8,095 nucleotides of DNA. It comes from Gammaproteobacteria bacterium (GTDB lineage Bacteria > Pseudomonadota > Gammaproteobacteria > HK1). The translations under genes were made by a program, and so were the position numbers. A model generated the notes under the pieces. That model worked only from the letters and a program-made list of their open reading frames with translations, had not been told where the DNA came from and did not search any database. Below, one piece after another: positions 1 to 6,811 of the stretch; position 1 is the stretch's first letter, and each line of letters starts with the position of its first letter. Where the stretch lies: the NCBI GenBank assembly GCA_022822245.1, contig JAJECB010000150.1, positions 1-8,095 of the forward strand, read 5' to 3'.

Positions 1-4
1 AAAT

Positions 5-9
5 GGAGG
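5..9 (+). promoter_or_regulatory. Ribosome binding site of the cupin gene
   Basis: GGAGG lies seven bases before the ATG at 17, which supports that start. The promoter must lie left of the window, so it is unknown whether this gene is first in its transcript. Confidence 0.7.
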
Positions 10-16
10 CGAGAGC

Positions 17-544
17 ATGGCAGACGTACAGGTCAGCATGGACGAGATGCTGGCGCGGACCGCGCGGTTCAAGGAGCTTCGCCCCTCGAAGCAGGCGTTC
101 GTCGACACCCGCATCCCCGAGCACATCCGCGACATCTACAACGTCATCGGGCAGGGGGTGACCGAGGACGCGGACCTGAAGCCCGCGATCACTGCGGTAG
201 AGGGCTTCAACGTCACCTACGTCGGCGCCGAGTCCGGCAAGGGCGCGGCGCTCCACTCGCACTCCACCGTCGAGGTGTTCATCGCCCTGAGCGGACAATG
301 GTCGGTCTTCTGGGGCGACGAGGGGGAGAACGAAGTGATCCTCGACACCTTTGACTGCGTCTCGGTCCCGGTCGGGGTGATGCGGGGCTTCCGCAACGTC
401 GGAGAGGGGCACGCCTACCTGATGGCGATCCTCGGCGGCACCGACGCGGGCCGCGTCGGGTGGGCGAAGTCGGTCCTCGAGCGAGCGGCAGAGACCGGGC
501 TCGCCCTCGACGAGAAGGGCAACGTGGTCGAAGCGGCGGACTGA
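17..544 (+). CDS. Small single-domain cupin protein
   Basis: This 175-residue protein has one cupin barrel at about residues 60-140; no signal peptide or membrane segment is seen. Motif 1 is intact: GAALHSHSTVEVFIALSG gives H80, H82, E86 and G93, the usual metal ligands. Motif 2 (P118-V-G120 ... N127) keeps the Pro, Gly and Asn, but the fourth ligand position holds R123 where the consensus has His. Any metal site would therefore be two His and one Glu. The roughly 55-residue N-terminal part and the C-terminal tail after residue 148 are charged and not recognised. Cupins of this size act as small-molecule dioxygenases, isomerases or ligand-binding proteins, and the sequence does not say which. 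The gene converges on the molybdenum hydroxylase operon and may belong to a different transcript. The fold call is firm; the function is unknown. Confidence 0.88.
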   Translation: MADVQVSMDEMLARTARFKELRPSKQAFVDTRIPEHIRDIYNVIGQGVTEDADLKPAITAVEGFNVTYVGAESGKGAALHSHSTVEVFIALSGQWSVFWGDEGENEVILDTFDCVSVPVGVMRGFRNVGEGHAYLMAILGGTDAGRVGWAKSVLERAAETGLALDEKGNVVEAAD

Positions 545-565
545 CCCGCCGCAATCGGGGCCGGG

Positions 566-586
566 GGCGCGGGCGACTACCGCGCC
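566..586 (+). terminator. Possible terminator hairpin after the cupin gene
   Basis: A perfect 7-bp GC stem (GGCGCGG at 566-572 and CCGCGCC at 580-586) encloses a 7-base loop, starting 21 bases after the cupin stop. Only ACTTCC follows, so the U-tract is poor. It may be a weak terminator or an mRNA 3'-end stabiliser. Confidence 0.35.
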
Positions 587-600
587 ACTTCCGTCAGCAG

Positions 601-696
601 GTAGCTCGGATTGGCGAAACGTAGTCCGACATCACCTGCAACGCGCAGCTCTTGTGGGCTACAAGCGTCGGATTACGCTTCGCCCATCCGAGCTAC
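601..696. repeat. REP-like inverted pair between convergent genes
   Basis: The left arm at 601-629 begins GTAGCTCGGAT and ends TCCGA. It matches the reverse complement of the right arm at 668-696 at 26 of 29 positions, across a 38-base spacer. Each arm can also fold on itself through TCGGA/TCCGA ends around a GCGAA-type centre. The spacer contains a further small hairpin, CTTGT/ACAAG. Arms built on TCGGATTACGCTTCGCC resemble an intergenic repeat type common in proteobacterial genomes (recalled from general knowledge, not searched). The location between two converging genes is typical for REP doublets. In RNA from either strand the pair would make a long stem, so it could end or stabilise both transcripts. 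Confidence 0.7.
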
Positions 697-743
697 AGAT
701 ATCCGCGCTCATCGTCGATGCGGTGCGTCGGCGTGAACACGGC

Positions 744-3134
744 CTAAATCCGGCCGAGGGCGCGCAGCACCTTCCGCGGGGTGAACGGCATGTCCGTGAG
801 CGGCCGCGCGCCGAGCGGGGCGAGCGCGTCGTTGAGCGCGTTCATGACTGCGGCCGGCGCGCCGCAGGTGCCGGCCTCGCCCGCCCCCTTGGCCCCGAGG
901 TCGGACTCGGCGGTCGGGGACTCCACGTGGCCGCACTTCATGTCCGGGAGCTCCGCCGCCATCGGCACGAGGTAGTCGGCCATGTTCGCGTTCAGCATCT
1001 GCCCGTCGGGGTCGTAGACGCACTCCTCCCAGAGGGCGCCGCCAAGGCCCTGCACGACGCCGCCCCGGATCTGCTCGTCCACGAGGAGGGGGTTGATCAC
1101 CGTCCCGCAGTCCTCGATGCACCAGTGGTCGAGGAGGGTGATGAAGCCGGTATCGACGTCGACCTCGAGGTACGAAGCTTGCACCCCGTTGGTGAAGGCG
1201 AAGGGGTACTTGCGGGGGACGTAGTGCCGGGTCGCGACCAGCTCGGACTGAAAGCCGTCCGGCAGGGTGTCCGGGCGGTAGTAGCAGATGCGCCCGATCT
1301 CGTCGAGACCGATACGCTCCGTGCCGGTCGCCGCGTCCACGACCACCCCGTCCCGAACGTCGAGGTTCGCCGCGTCTTCCTGGAGCATGGTCGCCGCCGC
1401 GCGGAGGATCTGCTCCCGCAGGGCGCGCCCCGCCTGGGCCACCGCCTCCCCCCCGATTCCGGCCGCTCGCGATGCCCACGTGCCGCCCCCGTAGGGGGTG
1501 TGGTCGGTGTCGCCGGTGACGATCTTCAGCCGATCGGGGGGGACCCCGACGGCGGTCGCCGCGACCTGCGAGATGACCGCCTCCATCCCCTGCCCCTGCT
1601 CGGTCGCGCCGATTGCGACGAACACGTTCCCCTTGGCGTCGAGCCGCATGGTGGCGCCGTCCTGGGCGGAGATGCGGGCGCCTCCGACCCCGTAGAACAT
1701 CGCGGAGGGGTTGGTCACCTCGATGAAGCTCGCGAGCCCGATTCCGCGGTACACCCCCTGCTCCCGGAGGGCGTCGCGCTCCGCCTTGCGCCCCTCGTAG
1801 TCCATCGCCTCAAGGAGCTTCGCGAGGCTTTCCTGATGGGAGAGGTTCTCGAAGGGCAGCCCCTGCGCGGACCGGCACGGATAGGAGTCGTCCGCGCGCA
1901 GGTTCCGGCGGCGGAACTCGGCCGGATCGAGGCCGGTCGCGCGGGCGGCGGCGTCGACCAGCCCCTCGGTGACCGCGCACTTGATGGGGTGTCCGACCGC
2001 GCGGTACTGGCACATCATGTTCTTGTTCTGGAAGACGACCGTCGCCTGCGCCCGGTAGTGGTCGAAGGCGTAGGGCCCGCCCATCAGGTTCACGATCTGG
2101 TTCGCTTCGATGCCGCTCGTGCGCGGATACATCGAGTAGGGGCCGATGCCGGTCAGGGCGTCGATCTCGAAGGCGAGGATGGTGCCGTCGCTCCGGACCG
2201 CGATCTTCCCCTTCACGGAGTGGTCGCGGGCGTGGATGTCGGAGACGAAGCTCTCCATGCGATCGGCCACGAACTTGACCGGGCGCTTGAGCAGAATGGA
2301 GAGCCCGGCGGTCGCGATCTCGTCGGCGTAGGTGTGCACCTTGATGCCGAACGAGCCCCCGACGTCGCGGGCGACGACCCGCACCCGATGCTCATCCAGG
2401 CGGTAGTGGGTGGCGAGGATGTTCTGGATCATGTGCGGGCACTGGGTGTTGTGCCACACGGTGAGCTGCTCCTCGGCCGGGTTCCAGTCCGCGAGGATGG
2501 CGCGGGGCTCGACGCACACCCCGGTGTGCCGCGCGAAGACGAAGGTCTCCTCGACGACGTGATCGGCCTCGGCGTACGCCGCGTCGACGTCGCCGAAGTT
2601 CGCGTTGCGGCGCCACGCGAGGTTGTCGCCGAGGCTCTCGTGGATGACGGGGGTGTCAGCGTCGAGGGCGGTCGCCGCGTCGGTGACGGCGGGGAGCACC
2701 TCCCAGTCGATCGCAACGAGCTCGGCCGCGTCCTCCGCCTTCGCGCGGCTCTCGGCGACGACCGCGACCACCGCCTCCCCCTGCCAGGTCGCGGTGTCGA
2801 GGGGAAGCGCGTGCTGCGGCGCGGACGTCAGGCCCTCGAGGTGGGTGAGCACCCCGACCCAGGGGTCGTGGATCTCGGCGAGCTCGCGGCCGGTCACGAC
2901 CGCGATCACCCCGGGCGCCGCCTTCGCGGCCTCGATGTCGATCGAGCGCATGTGGGCGTGGGCGTGCGGAGACCGGACGAACGCCGCATGACCGGCCCGC
3001 TTTCCGAGTTCGATGTCGTCCACGAAGGTGCCACGGCCCTCCGCGAGGCGCGGCGCATTGGGCCGCGGAACGGAACGGCCGATGTAGGAGTTCGGGCGGT
3101 CCAGGATCCAGCGATCCGCAATGAGGTCGGTCAT
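744..3134 (-). CDS. Molybdopterin-binding large subunit of a xanthine/CO dehydrogenase-type hydroxylase
   Basis: This 796-residue catalytic subunit would carry molybdopterin cytosine dinucleotide and hydroxylate a C-H bond using water. Residues 18-135 are the a/b hammerhead domain (IGRSVPRPNAPRLAEGRGTF). The rest is the two-part molybdopterin-binding region. Cofactor-loop motifs seen are VGGSFG (258-263) and TEQGQGM (511-517). The C-terminal GAKGAGEAGT (747-756) supplies E753, the expected catalytic base. The loop over the metal reads QYRAVGH (376-382), not the AYxCSFR of true form I CO dehydrogenase or AYRGAGR of form II, so the substrate is probably not CO. The ATG at 3134 is preferred over a longer in-frame opening because it matches the family N-terminus, has AGGGGAG seven bases upstream, and overlaps the small-subunit stop as ATGA, implying coupled translation. 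Length is normal for the family. The family call is very firm; the substrate is unknown. Confidence 0.95.
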   Translation of the reverse strand: MTDLIADRWILDRPNSYIGRSVPRPNAPRLAEGRGTFVDDIELGKRAGHAAFVRSPHAHAHMRSIDIEAAKAAPGVIAVVTGRELAEIHDPWVGVLTHLEGLTSAPQHALPLDTATWQGEAVVAVVAESRAKAEDAAELVAIDWEVLPAVTDAATALDADTPVIHESLGDNLAWRRNANFGDVDAAYAEADHVVEETFVFARHTGVCVEPRAILADWNPAEEQLTVWHNTQCPHMIQNILATHYRLDEHRVRVVARDVGGSFGIKVHTYADEIATAGLSILLKRPVKFVADRMESFVSDIHARDHSVKGKIAVRSDGTILAFEIDALTGIGPYSMYPRTSGIEANQIVNLMGGPYAFDHYRAQATVVFQNKNMMCQYRAVGHPIKCAVTEGLVDAAARATGLDPAEFRRRNLRADDSYPCRSAQGLPFENLSHQESLAKLLEAMDYEGRKAERDALREQGVYRGIGLASFIEVTNPSAMFYGVGGARISAQDGATMRLDAKGNVFVAIGATEQGQGMEAVISQVAATAVGVPPDRLKIVTGDTDHTPYGGGTWASRAAGIGGEAVAQAGRALREQILRAAATMLQEDAANLDVRDGVVVDAATGTERIGLDEIGRICYYRPDTLPDGFQSELVATRHYVPRKYPFAFTNGVQASYLEVDVDTGFITLLDHWCIEDCGTVINPLLVDEQIRGGVVQGLGGALWEECVYDPDGQMLNANMADYLVPMAAELPDMKCGHVESPTAESDLGAKGAGEAGTCGAPAAVMNALNDALAPLGARPLTDMPFTPRKVLRALGRI

Positions 3135-3610
3135 GACGGGTCTCCCCTGCCGCGGGCCATTTCGATCGCGTCCACGATGGCCTCGTAGCCCGTGCAACGG
3201 CAGTAGTTGCCGGAGATGAACCGGCGGATCTCGGCCCGGCTCGCATCGGGAGAGCGCTCGAGGAGCTCCGCCGCGGTGAGCAGCATTCCGGGCGTGCAGT
3301 AGCCGCACTGGAGCGCGTTGCGCTCGACGAAGGCGTCCTGGAGGGCGCGGATCTCCCCGGTGTCGCTCAGGCCCTCGATGGTCCAGACGTCCGAACCGTC
3401 CGCCTGGGCGGCGACCGTCAGGCAGCCGCGCACGATGCGCCCGTCCACCCGGACCGTGCATGCCCCGCATACCCCGTGCTCGCAGCCGACGTGGCTGCCG
3501 GTGAGGCCGAGCTCCTCGCGCAGGAAGTCGACGAGGTTCATGCGCGCCTCGATCCGGCGGGTCACCGCGCTGCCGTTGACCCGCATGCTGACATCGACGT
3601 GATTTTCCAT
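3131..3610 (-). CDS. 2Fe-2S small subunit of the molybdenum hydroxylase
   Basis: This 159-residue electron-transfer subunit passes electrons from the molybdenum site to FAD. The N-terminal half is a plant-ferredoxin fold with cluster ligands C43, C48, C51 (CEHGVCGAC) and C63. The C-terminal helical domain has C102, C105 (QCGYCTPG) and C137, C139 (GNYCRCTGY). All eight cysteines are present, so both clusters should form. No Tat or Sec signal is present, which fits a cytoplasmic enzyme. The ATG at 3610 is chosen because GAGGGGAA lies just upstream and the fold begins directly after it; an upstream extension in this frame would only be a shadow of the FAD-subunit gene. Gene order is FAD, Fe-S, Mo subunit, as in coxMSL-type operons. 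It starts 11 bases after the FAD-subunit stop and overlaps the large-subunit start by 4 bases. Confidence 0.96.
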   Translation of the reverse strand: MENHVDVSMRVNGSAVTRRIEARMNLVDFLREELGLTGSHVGCEHGVCGACTVRVDGRIVRGCLTVAAQADGSDVWTIEGLSDTGEIRALQDAFVERNALQCGYCTPGMLLTAAELLERSPDASRAEIRRFISGNYCRCTGYEAIVDAIEMARGRGDPS

Positions 3611-3621
3611 CGGTGTTCCCC

Positions 3622-4482
3622 TCAGCCCGAGACGAGCGGCGCGAGCGTCCGCCTGGCAAGCACCCCGGCGAGGTGCCGCCGCATCGCGGCGTCGGCGTTG
3701 AGGTCCTCGAAGGGATCGAGCTCCTCGGTGAGCGAGTCGGCGAGCCGGGCGGCGAGCGCATCCGACCACTCCGCGCCTTCGAGCAGCGCCGCCGTCCGGA
3801 CGGCGGAGACGGGGCGGTCGCCCGCGGCGAAGAAGACGAGCCGCCCGCCCCCGCCGAAGCGGCCGCCCTCGACCGCGACGTGGGCCGCGAGCCCGATGAT
3901 CGCGTAGTCGCCGTGGCGGCGCGCGAGCTCCATGAAGCCGGACCTCCACCCGGGCGCGATCTTCGGAACCTCGACCGCGGTGAGGATTTCGCCCGGACCC
4001 ACCGCCGTCTCGTAGAGGCCCCGGAAGAACGAATCCGCGCCCACCGTGCGGCGGCCGCCCTTCCCCGCGATCGTCATTCGCGCTTCGAGGGCAACGGCGC
4101 ACGCGGGAAGCTCGGCGGCGGGGTCCGCGAACGCGATCGAGCCGCCGAAGGTGCCGCGATTGCGGATCGCGGGGTGGGCGATATGCGGCATCGCGGTCGC
4201 GAGGAGCGGCGCGTGTTCCGCGACGAGGTCGGAGGTCTCCACCTCGACGTGCCGGGTCATCGCCCCGATCCGAAGATGGTCGCCGGCGTCCTCGATGCCC
4301 GCAAGATCGTCCACCCGGCCGATGTCGACGAGTACCTCGGGGGCGGAGAGGCGCATGTTGAGGGTCGCCATCAGGCTCTGGCCCCCGGCGAGGATGCGCG
4401 CGCCGTCTCCGCGCTCGTCGAGCACGCGAATGGCATCGTCCAGGGTCCCGGCCCGGACGTAGGCGAATGGTGCCGGCTTCAT
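3622..4482 (-). CDS. FAD-binding medium subunit of the molybdenum hydroxylase
   Basis: This 286-residue flavoprotein subunit belongs to the CoxM/XdhB type and hands electrons to the final acceptor. The N-terminal FAD-binding domain of the VAO/PCMH type has the pyrophosphate-binding motifs AGGQSL (32-37) and RNRGTFGGS (107-115), followed by AFADPAAELP (117-126). The C-terminal CO-dehydrogenase flavoprotein domain covers about residues 175-280 and ends in the usual DPFEDLNADAAMRRHLAGVL helix. Length is typical for the family. The ATG at 4482 is well supported by a strong GGAGGAGGGAG ribosome site upstream. It lies 58 bases downstream of the deacetylase-like gene with no clear terminator between, and 11 bases before the Fe-S subunit. 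The electron acceptor is not evident. Confidence 0.95.
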   Translation of the reverse strand: MKPAPFAYVRAGTLDDAIRVLDERGDGARILAGGQSLMATLNMRLSAPEVLVDIGRVDDLAGIEDAGDHLRIGAMTRHVEVETSDLVAEHAPLLATAMPHIAHPAIRNRGTFGGSIAFADPAAELPACAVALEARMTIAGKGGRRTVGADSFFRGLYETAVGPGEILTAVEVPKIAPGWRSGFMELARRHGDYAIIGLAAHVAVEGGRFGGGGRLVFFAAGDRPVSAVRTAALLEGAEWSDALAARLADSLTEELDPFEDLNADAAMRRHLAGVLARRTLAPLVSG

Positions 4483-4487
4483 GTGCT

Positions 4488-4498
4488 GCTCCCTCCTC
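4488..4498 (-). promoter_or_regulatory. Strong ribosome binding site of the FAD subunit
   Basis: The minus strand reads GGAGGAGGGAG shortly before the ATG at 4482. It is the most purine-rich ribosome site in the window and fixes the start of the first hydroxylase subunit. Confidence 0.65.
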
Positions 4499-4540
4499 CG
4501 GTGCCCGGTTGCCCGCCGCCGCCTTCCCGGCCTGTCCCGA

Positions 4541-5419
4541 CTACTTCCCGGTGGCCGCCCGATACCAGTCCACGATCTGGCTTCCGGTCCAGAGCACGGT
4601 GCCGTCCGCACTCGATACCTCGTCCAGAACCCGCTCGAAATATTTGATCCGGAAAGGAGTTCCGGAGATGTAGGGATGCACCGCGATGGCCATCACGCGG
4701 GCGCTACCCTCCCCCTCCCGATCGAGGCGCTCGAGGCTGTCCATGCACCGGTCGTAGAACTCCGGCGCCTTGTGGTGCTGGATGAGCATCATCGGGATGT
4801 CGTTGAGCTCCACCGTGTAGGGGATCGACGTGAGGGTGCCGTGCTCGGTGCGGATATCGAAGGGCTGGTCGTCCATCGGGAAGTCCGCAACGTACTCGAT
4901 CCCGGCCTCCGCGAGGTGGTCCGGGGTCTCGAAGGTCTCGGTGAGCCCCGGCCCCATCCAGCCCCGGGGCGCGCGTCCGGTGAAGTCGCGGATGGTGTCG
5001 ATGGTGCGGCGGATGTCCTCGCGCTGGTCCTCGATGAGGTGCGTCGGAAGCTGGTGGTAGGCGTGGCCGAGGAACTCCCAGCCCGCGTCCCGCGCCGCCC
5101 CCGCGATGCGCGGGTACTGGACGCAGACCGAGCCGTTCACGGACATCGTCACCGGGATCCTGCGCGAGACGAGGGCCTCGTGGAAGCGCCAGAAACCGAC
5201 TCGCATGCCGTACTCCTGCCACGACCAGTTGGGGATGTCGGGAATGTGGACCTGGTGCCCGGGAGGCGGAAGCACCGTGCGGGGCATCGGCCGCTCGATG
5301 TCCCAGTTCTCGATGTTGACGATGACCCAGACCGCCACCCGCTTGCCGTCGGGGAGCGCGAGGGGCGCACGGTCGGCCATCGCCGTGTAGTCGATGCGGT
5401 CGCGTGGCTTCATCACCAT
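4541..5419 (-). CDS. PuuE-like polysaccharide deacetylase-family hydrolase
   Basis: This 292-residue cytoplasmic protein has a carbohydrate esterase 4 (NodB-homology) barrel of the kind found in PuuE allantoinase and related cyclic-amide hydrolases, not in cell-wall deacetylases. Signs are NIENWD (35-40) at the end of the first strand, where classic deacetylases carry a catalytic Asp pair; SVNGSVC (93-99); EFLGHAYHQ with H119 and H122; GWMGPGLTET (153-162); the Y176...DD (183-184) segment; and AVHPYISGTP with H248 near the end. There is no signal peptide, which argues against a cell-wall role. The start is ATG 5419, with GGGAGGGAG about ten bases upstream; ATG 5413 is an alternative. It is the first gene of the operon with the molybdenum hydroxylase, which suggests it hydrolyses a C-N bond in the same catabolic pathway. 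Allantoin itself is not implied, since no other purine-pathway genes are present. Confidence 0.88.
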   Translation of the reverse strand: MVMKPRDRIDYTAMADRAPLALPDGKRVAVWVIVNIENWDIERPMPRTVLPPPGHQVHIPDIPNWSWQEYGMRVGFWRFHEALVSRRIPVTMSVNGSVCVQYPRIAGAARDAGWEFLGHAYHQLPTHLIEDQREDIRRTIDTIRDFTGRAPRGWMGPGLTETFETPDHLAEAGIEYVADFPMDDQPFDIRTEHGTLTSIPYTVELNDIPMMLIQHHKAPEFYDRCMDSLERLDREGEGSARVMAIAVHPYISGTPFRIKYFERVLDEVSSADGTVLWTGSQIVDWYRAATGK

Positions 5420-5443
5420 CGAGGCGTTTCTCCCTCCCAATCC

Positions 5444-5483
5444 GTGCCGCTCGCCCGCGCCGGGACGGCCGGACGAACGGCAC
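5444..5483 (-). promoter_or_regulatory. Stem-loop at the predicted 5' end of the operon mRNA
   Basis: Arms at 5474-5483 and 5444-5453 pair over 10 bp in minus-strand RNA (nine Watson-Crick pairs and one G-U), around a 20-base GC-rich loop that can fold further. The stem begins within about two bases of the transcription start inferred from the promoter. It could protect the mRNA 5' end or respond to a regulator. The ribosome site at about 5430-5438 lies outside the stem. Confidence 0.5.
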
Positions 5484-5491
5484 CGCAACCG

Positions 5492-5520
5492 AACATAGGC
5501 GGGGCCGGCGGACCTGTCAA
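5492..5520 (-). promoter_or_regulatory. Sigma-70-type promoter of the hydrolase/hydroxylase operon
   Basis: Read on the minus strand, a perfect -35 TTGACA (5520-5515), a 17-base spacer and the -10 TATGTT (5497-5492; four of six consensus bases) point at the PuuE-like gene. The predicted start is near 5485, leaving a leader of about 65 bases. The -35 begins only 13 bases beyond the stop codon of the upstream flavin monooxygenase gene, so the four downstream genes can be expressed without it. Confidence 0.75.
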
Positions 5521-5533
5521 CGAACCTGCCGGT

Positions 5534-6631
5534 TCAGCCAGGTTGGCCGATGGCGGCGTTGACCGCGGGCATCACCTTCTCCGCCATGAGCTCCATCGAC
5601 CGGCGTGCGAGCGCCTTGTTCTCCCAGTCCTTGCCGGCGTAGAGGAGGGTTCCGAAATCCCCCGTCACCTCGCGGAAGGCGAGGAGCTGGTCGGTCACGC
5701 TCTCCGGGTCCCCCGCAAGGACGAGGCGGTCCACGATGAAGTCGAGGGTCAGCTCCTCGTCGGGGAAGTCGGCCGTCGGCTTGAACGCGGCGTGCCGGCC
5801 GAGCTTCCTGAGCTTCGTGAAGAGCTGCCGGTAGTAGAAGCGGTAGGGGCTCCGCTCGTTCGCCCGGCCATAGTCGAGGGCGGTCCGGTGGTCGTCGTGG
5901 ACGAAGATCGAACGGGCGACCCGCCAATCGGCCCGGTCCGGGGTCCGCCCGACCTCCTCGCACCCCTTGGTGTAGTTCGCCCAGTGGGTCGGGACCCATT
6001 CCTCCATGAGGAAGTTCGCGGAGATGGGGAGGAAGCCGCGCCGCCCCATCTCGGTCGCGGTCGAGGAGTGCGGGGCGACCACCGTGCCGAGGATGGGTGG
6101 GTGGGGCTTCTGGTAGGGCTTGACGATCGGGCCGAGCCCGACCTCCGGGAAGAGGGTCTCCCTGGTCGTGATCTTCCAGTGCCTGCCCTCGAGGTCATAG
6201 GGCGCCTCGCCCTGCCAGATGGCCACGATGTGGCCGATGGACTCGGAGAACATCTCGCGTCGATCGAGGCCGCGGATGCCGAGCGCCTCCGCGTCCGACT
6301 CGAGCGCCCCGGGGCTGATTCCGAACAGGAACCGCCCCTTGAGGAGGTGGTCGAGCATCGCGGCCTGCGCCGCGATGACCACCGGGTGGGCATGCGACAG
6401 GTTGGTGGTGCCGGTGCCGAGCTTGATGTTCCGGGTCTCGGAGATGAGGCTCGCCTGGAAGAGCATCGAGCTGGTGATGCTCTCGGCCGCGTCGGTCAGG
6501 TGCTCGCCGACGTACGCCTCCGAGTAGCCCAGCCGGTCGGCGAGGATGACCGCCTCGCGGTCCTCTTCAAGCGTCTCCGTGTAGTCGCGGTCCAGCCGGT
6601 GCACCGGCATGGTGAAGAAACCGAGCTTCAT
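5534..6631 (-). CDS. Luciferase-like (LLM class) flavin-dependent oxidoreductase
   Basis: This 365-residue protein spans a full bacterial luciferase-like TIM barrel. The N-terminal strand is MKLGFFTMPV. ILADRLGYSEAYVGEH (29-44), RNIKLGTGTTNLSHAHP (67-83) and GRFLFGISPGALESDAEALG (99-118) are the family's usual flavin and barrel segments. The N-terminus and the YTETLEEDRE stretch recall the limonene 1,2-monooxygenase-like branch, from memory of that family. Such enzymes use reduced FMN, or in some branches F420, from a separate reductase; no reductase gene is visible here. ATG 6631 has GGAGG a few bases upstream and matches the family start. It is transcribed in the same direction as the hydrolase/hydroxylase operon, 114 bases upstream of it, and diverges from the binding-protein gene. 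It likely performs an oxygenation step in the same pathway, but the substrate is unknown. Confidence 0.92.
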   Translation of the reverse strand: MKLGFFTMPVHRLDRDYTETLEEDREAVILADRLGYSEAYVGEHLTDAAESITSSMLFQASLISETRNIKLGTGTTNLSHAHPVVIAAQAAMLDHLLKGRFLFGISPGALESDAEALGIRGLDRREMFSESIGHIVAIWQGEAPYDLEGRHWKITTRETLFPEVGLGPIVKPYQKPHPPILGTVVAPHSSTATEMGRRGFLPISANFLMEEWVPTHWANYTKGCEEVGRTPDRADWRVARSIFVHDDHRTALDYGRANERSPYRFYYRQLFTKLRKLGRHAAFKPTADFPDEELTLDFIVDRLVLAGDPESVTDQLLAFREVTGDFGTLLYAGKDWENKALARRSMELMAEKVMPAVNAAIGQPG

Positions 6632-6720
6632 GGAACCTCCAGGCGGCTGTACCGCGCGTCCTCATCGCTCCCGGCGGGCTTCGCCGCCGCGTCCGCCCCG
6701 CCCTGCGGCCCCTGCCGGAC

Positions 6721-6767
6721 CCGGCCGGACGGCACGGAGGAATCGCCGGTTCCGGCGTGCCGGCCGG
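6721..6767. repeat. Nested GC-rich inverted repeats
   Basis: An inner hairpin at 6744-6757 (CGCCGG-TT-CCGGCG) sits within outer GGCACG (6731-6736) and CGTGCC (6756-6761) arms. These are flanked by CCGGCCGG at 6721-6728 and 6760-6767. The inner and outer stems share bases, so they are alternative folds. The element would lie in the long leader of the monooxygenase mRNA if that starts near the TATGAT. Confidence 0.4.
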
Positions 6768-6811
6768 GGCGCTCGCGGGCACCTTCCCGCACCGTCCGGC
6801 GCCGCCCCGGA

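Noticed and set aside
654..3188. An 844-codon open frame on the plus strand across the whole molybdenum subunit gene
   Set aside because: It is in exact antisense register with the real gene, so it closes only where the gene uses TTA, CTA or TCA codons, which are rare at this GC content. The translation is Arg, Gly, Val and Asp rich with no recognisable domain.
744..3761. A 1005-residue form of the molybdenum subunit
   Set aside because: The extra N-terminus is a shadow of the Fe-S gene. ATG 3134 with its ribosome site and the ATGA overlap is the natural start.
3131..4102. A longer form of the Fe-S subunit with about 160 extra N-terminal residues
   Set aside because: The extra part lies in the FAD-subunit gene in another frame and is low-complexity Arg/Gly sequence. 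ATG 3610 has a ribosome site and matches the family start.
744..4482. Naming the trio coxMSL (aerobic CO dehydrogenase)
   Set aside because: Gene order and folds fit, but the catalytic loop lacks the AYxCSFR signature with its copper-binding Cys, and no cox accessory genes are present.
4541..5419. A cell-wall or chitin-type polysaccharide deacetylase
   Set aside because: It has no signal peptide or anchor, the usual catalytic Asp motif is replaced, and it shares an operon with a redox enzyme.
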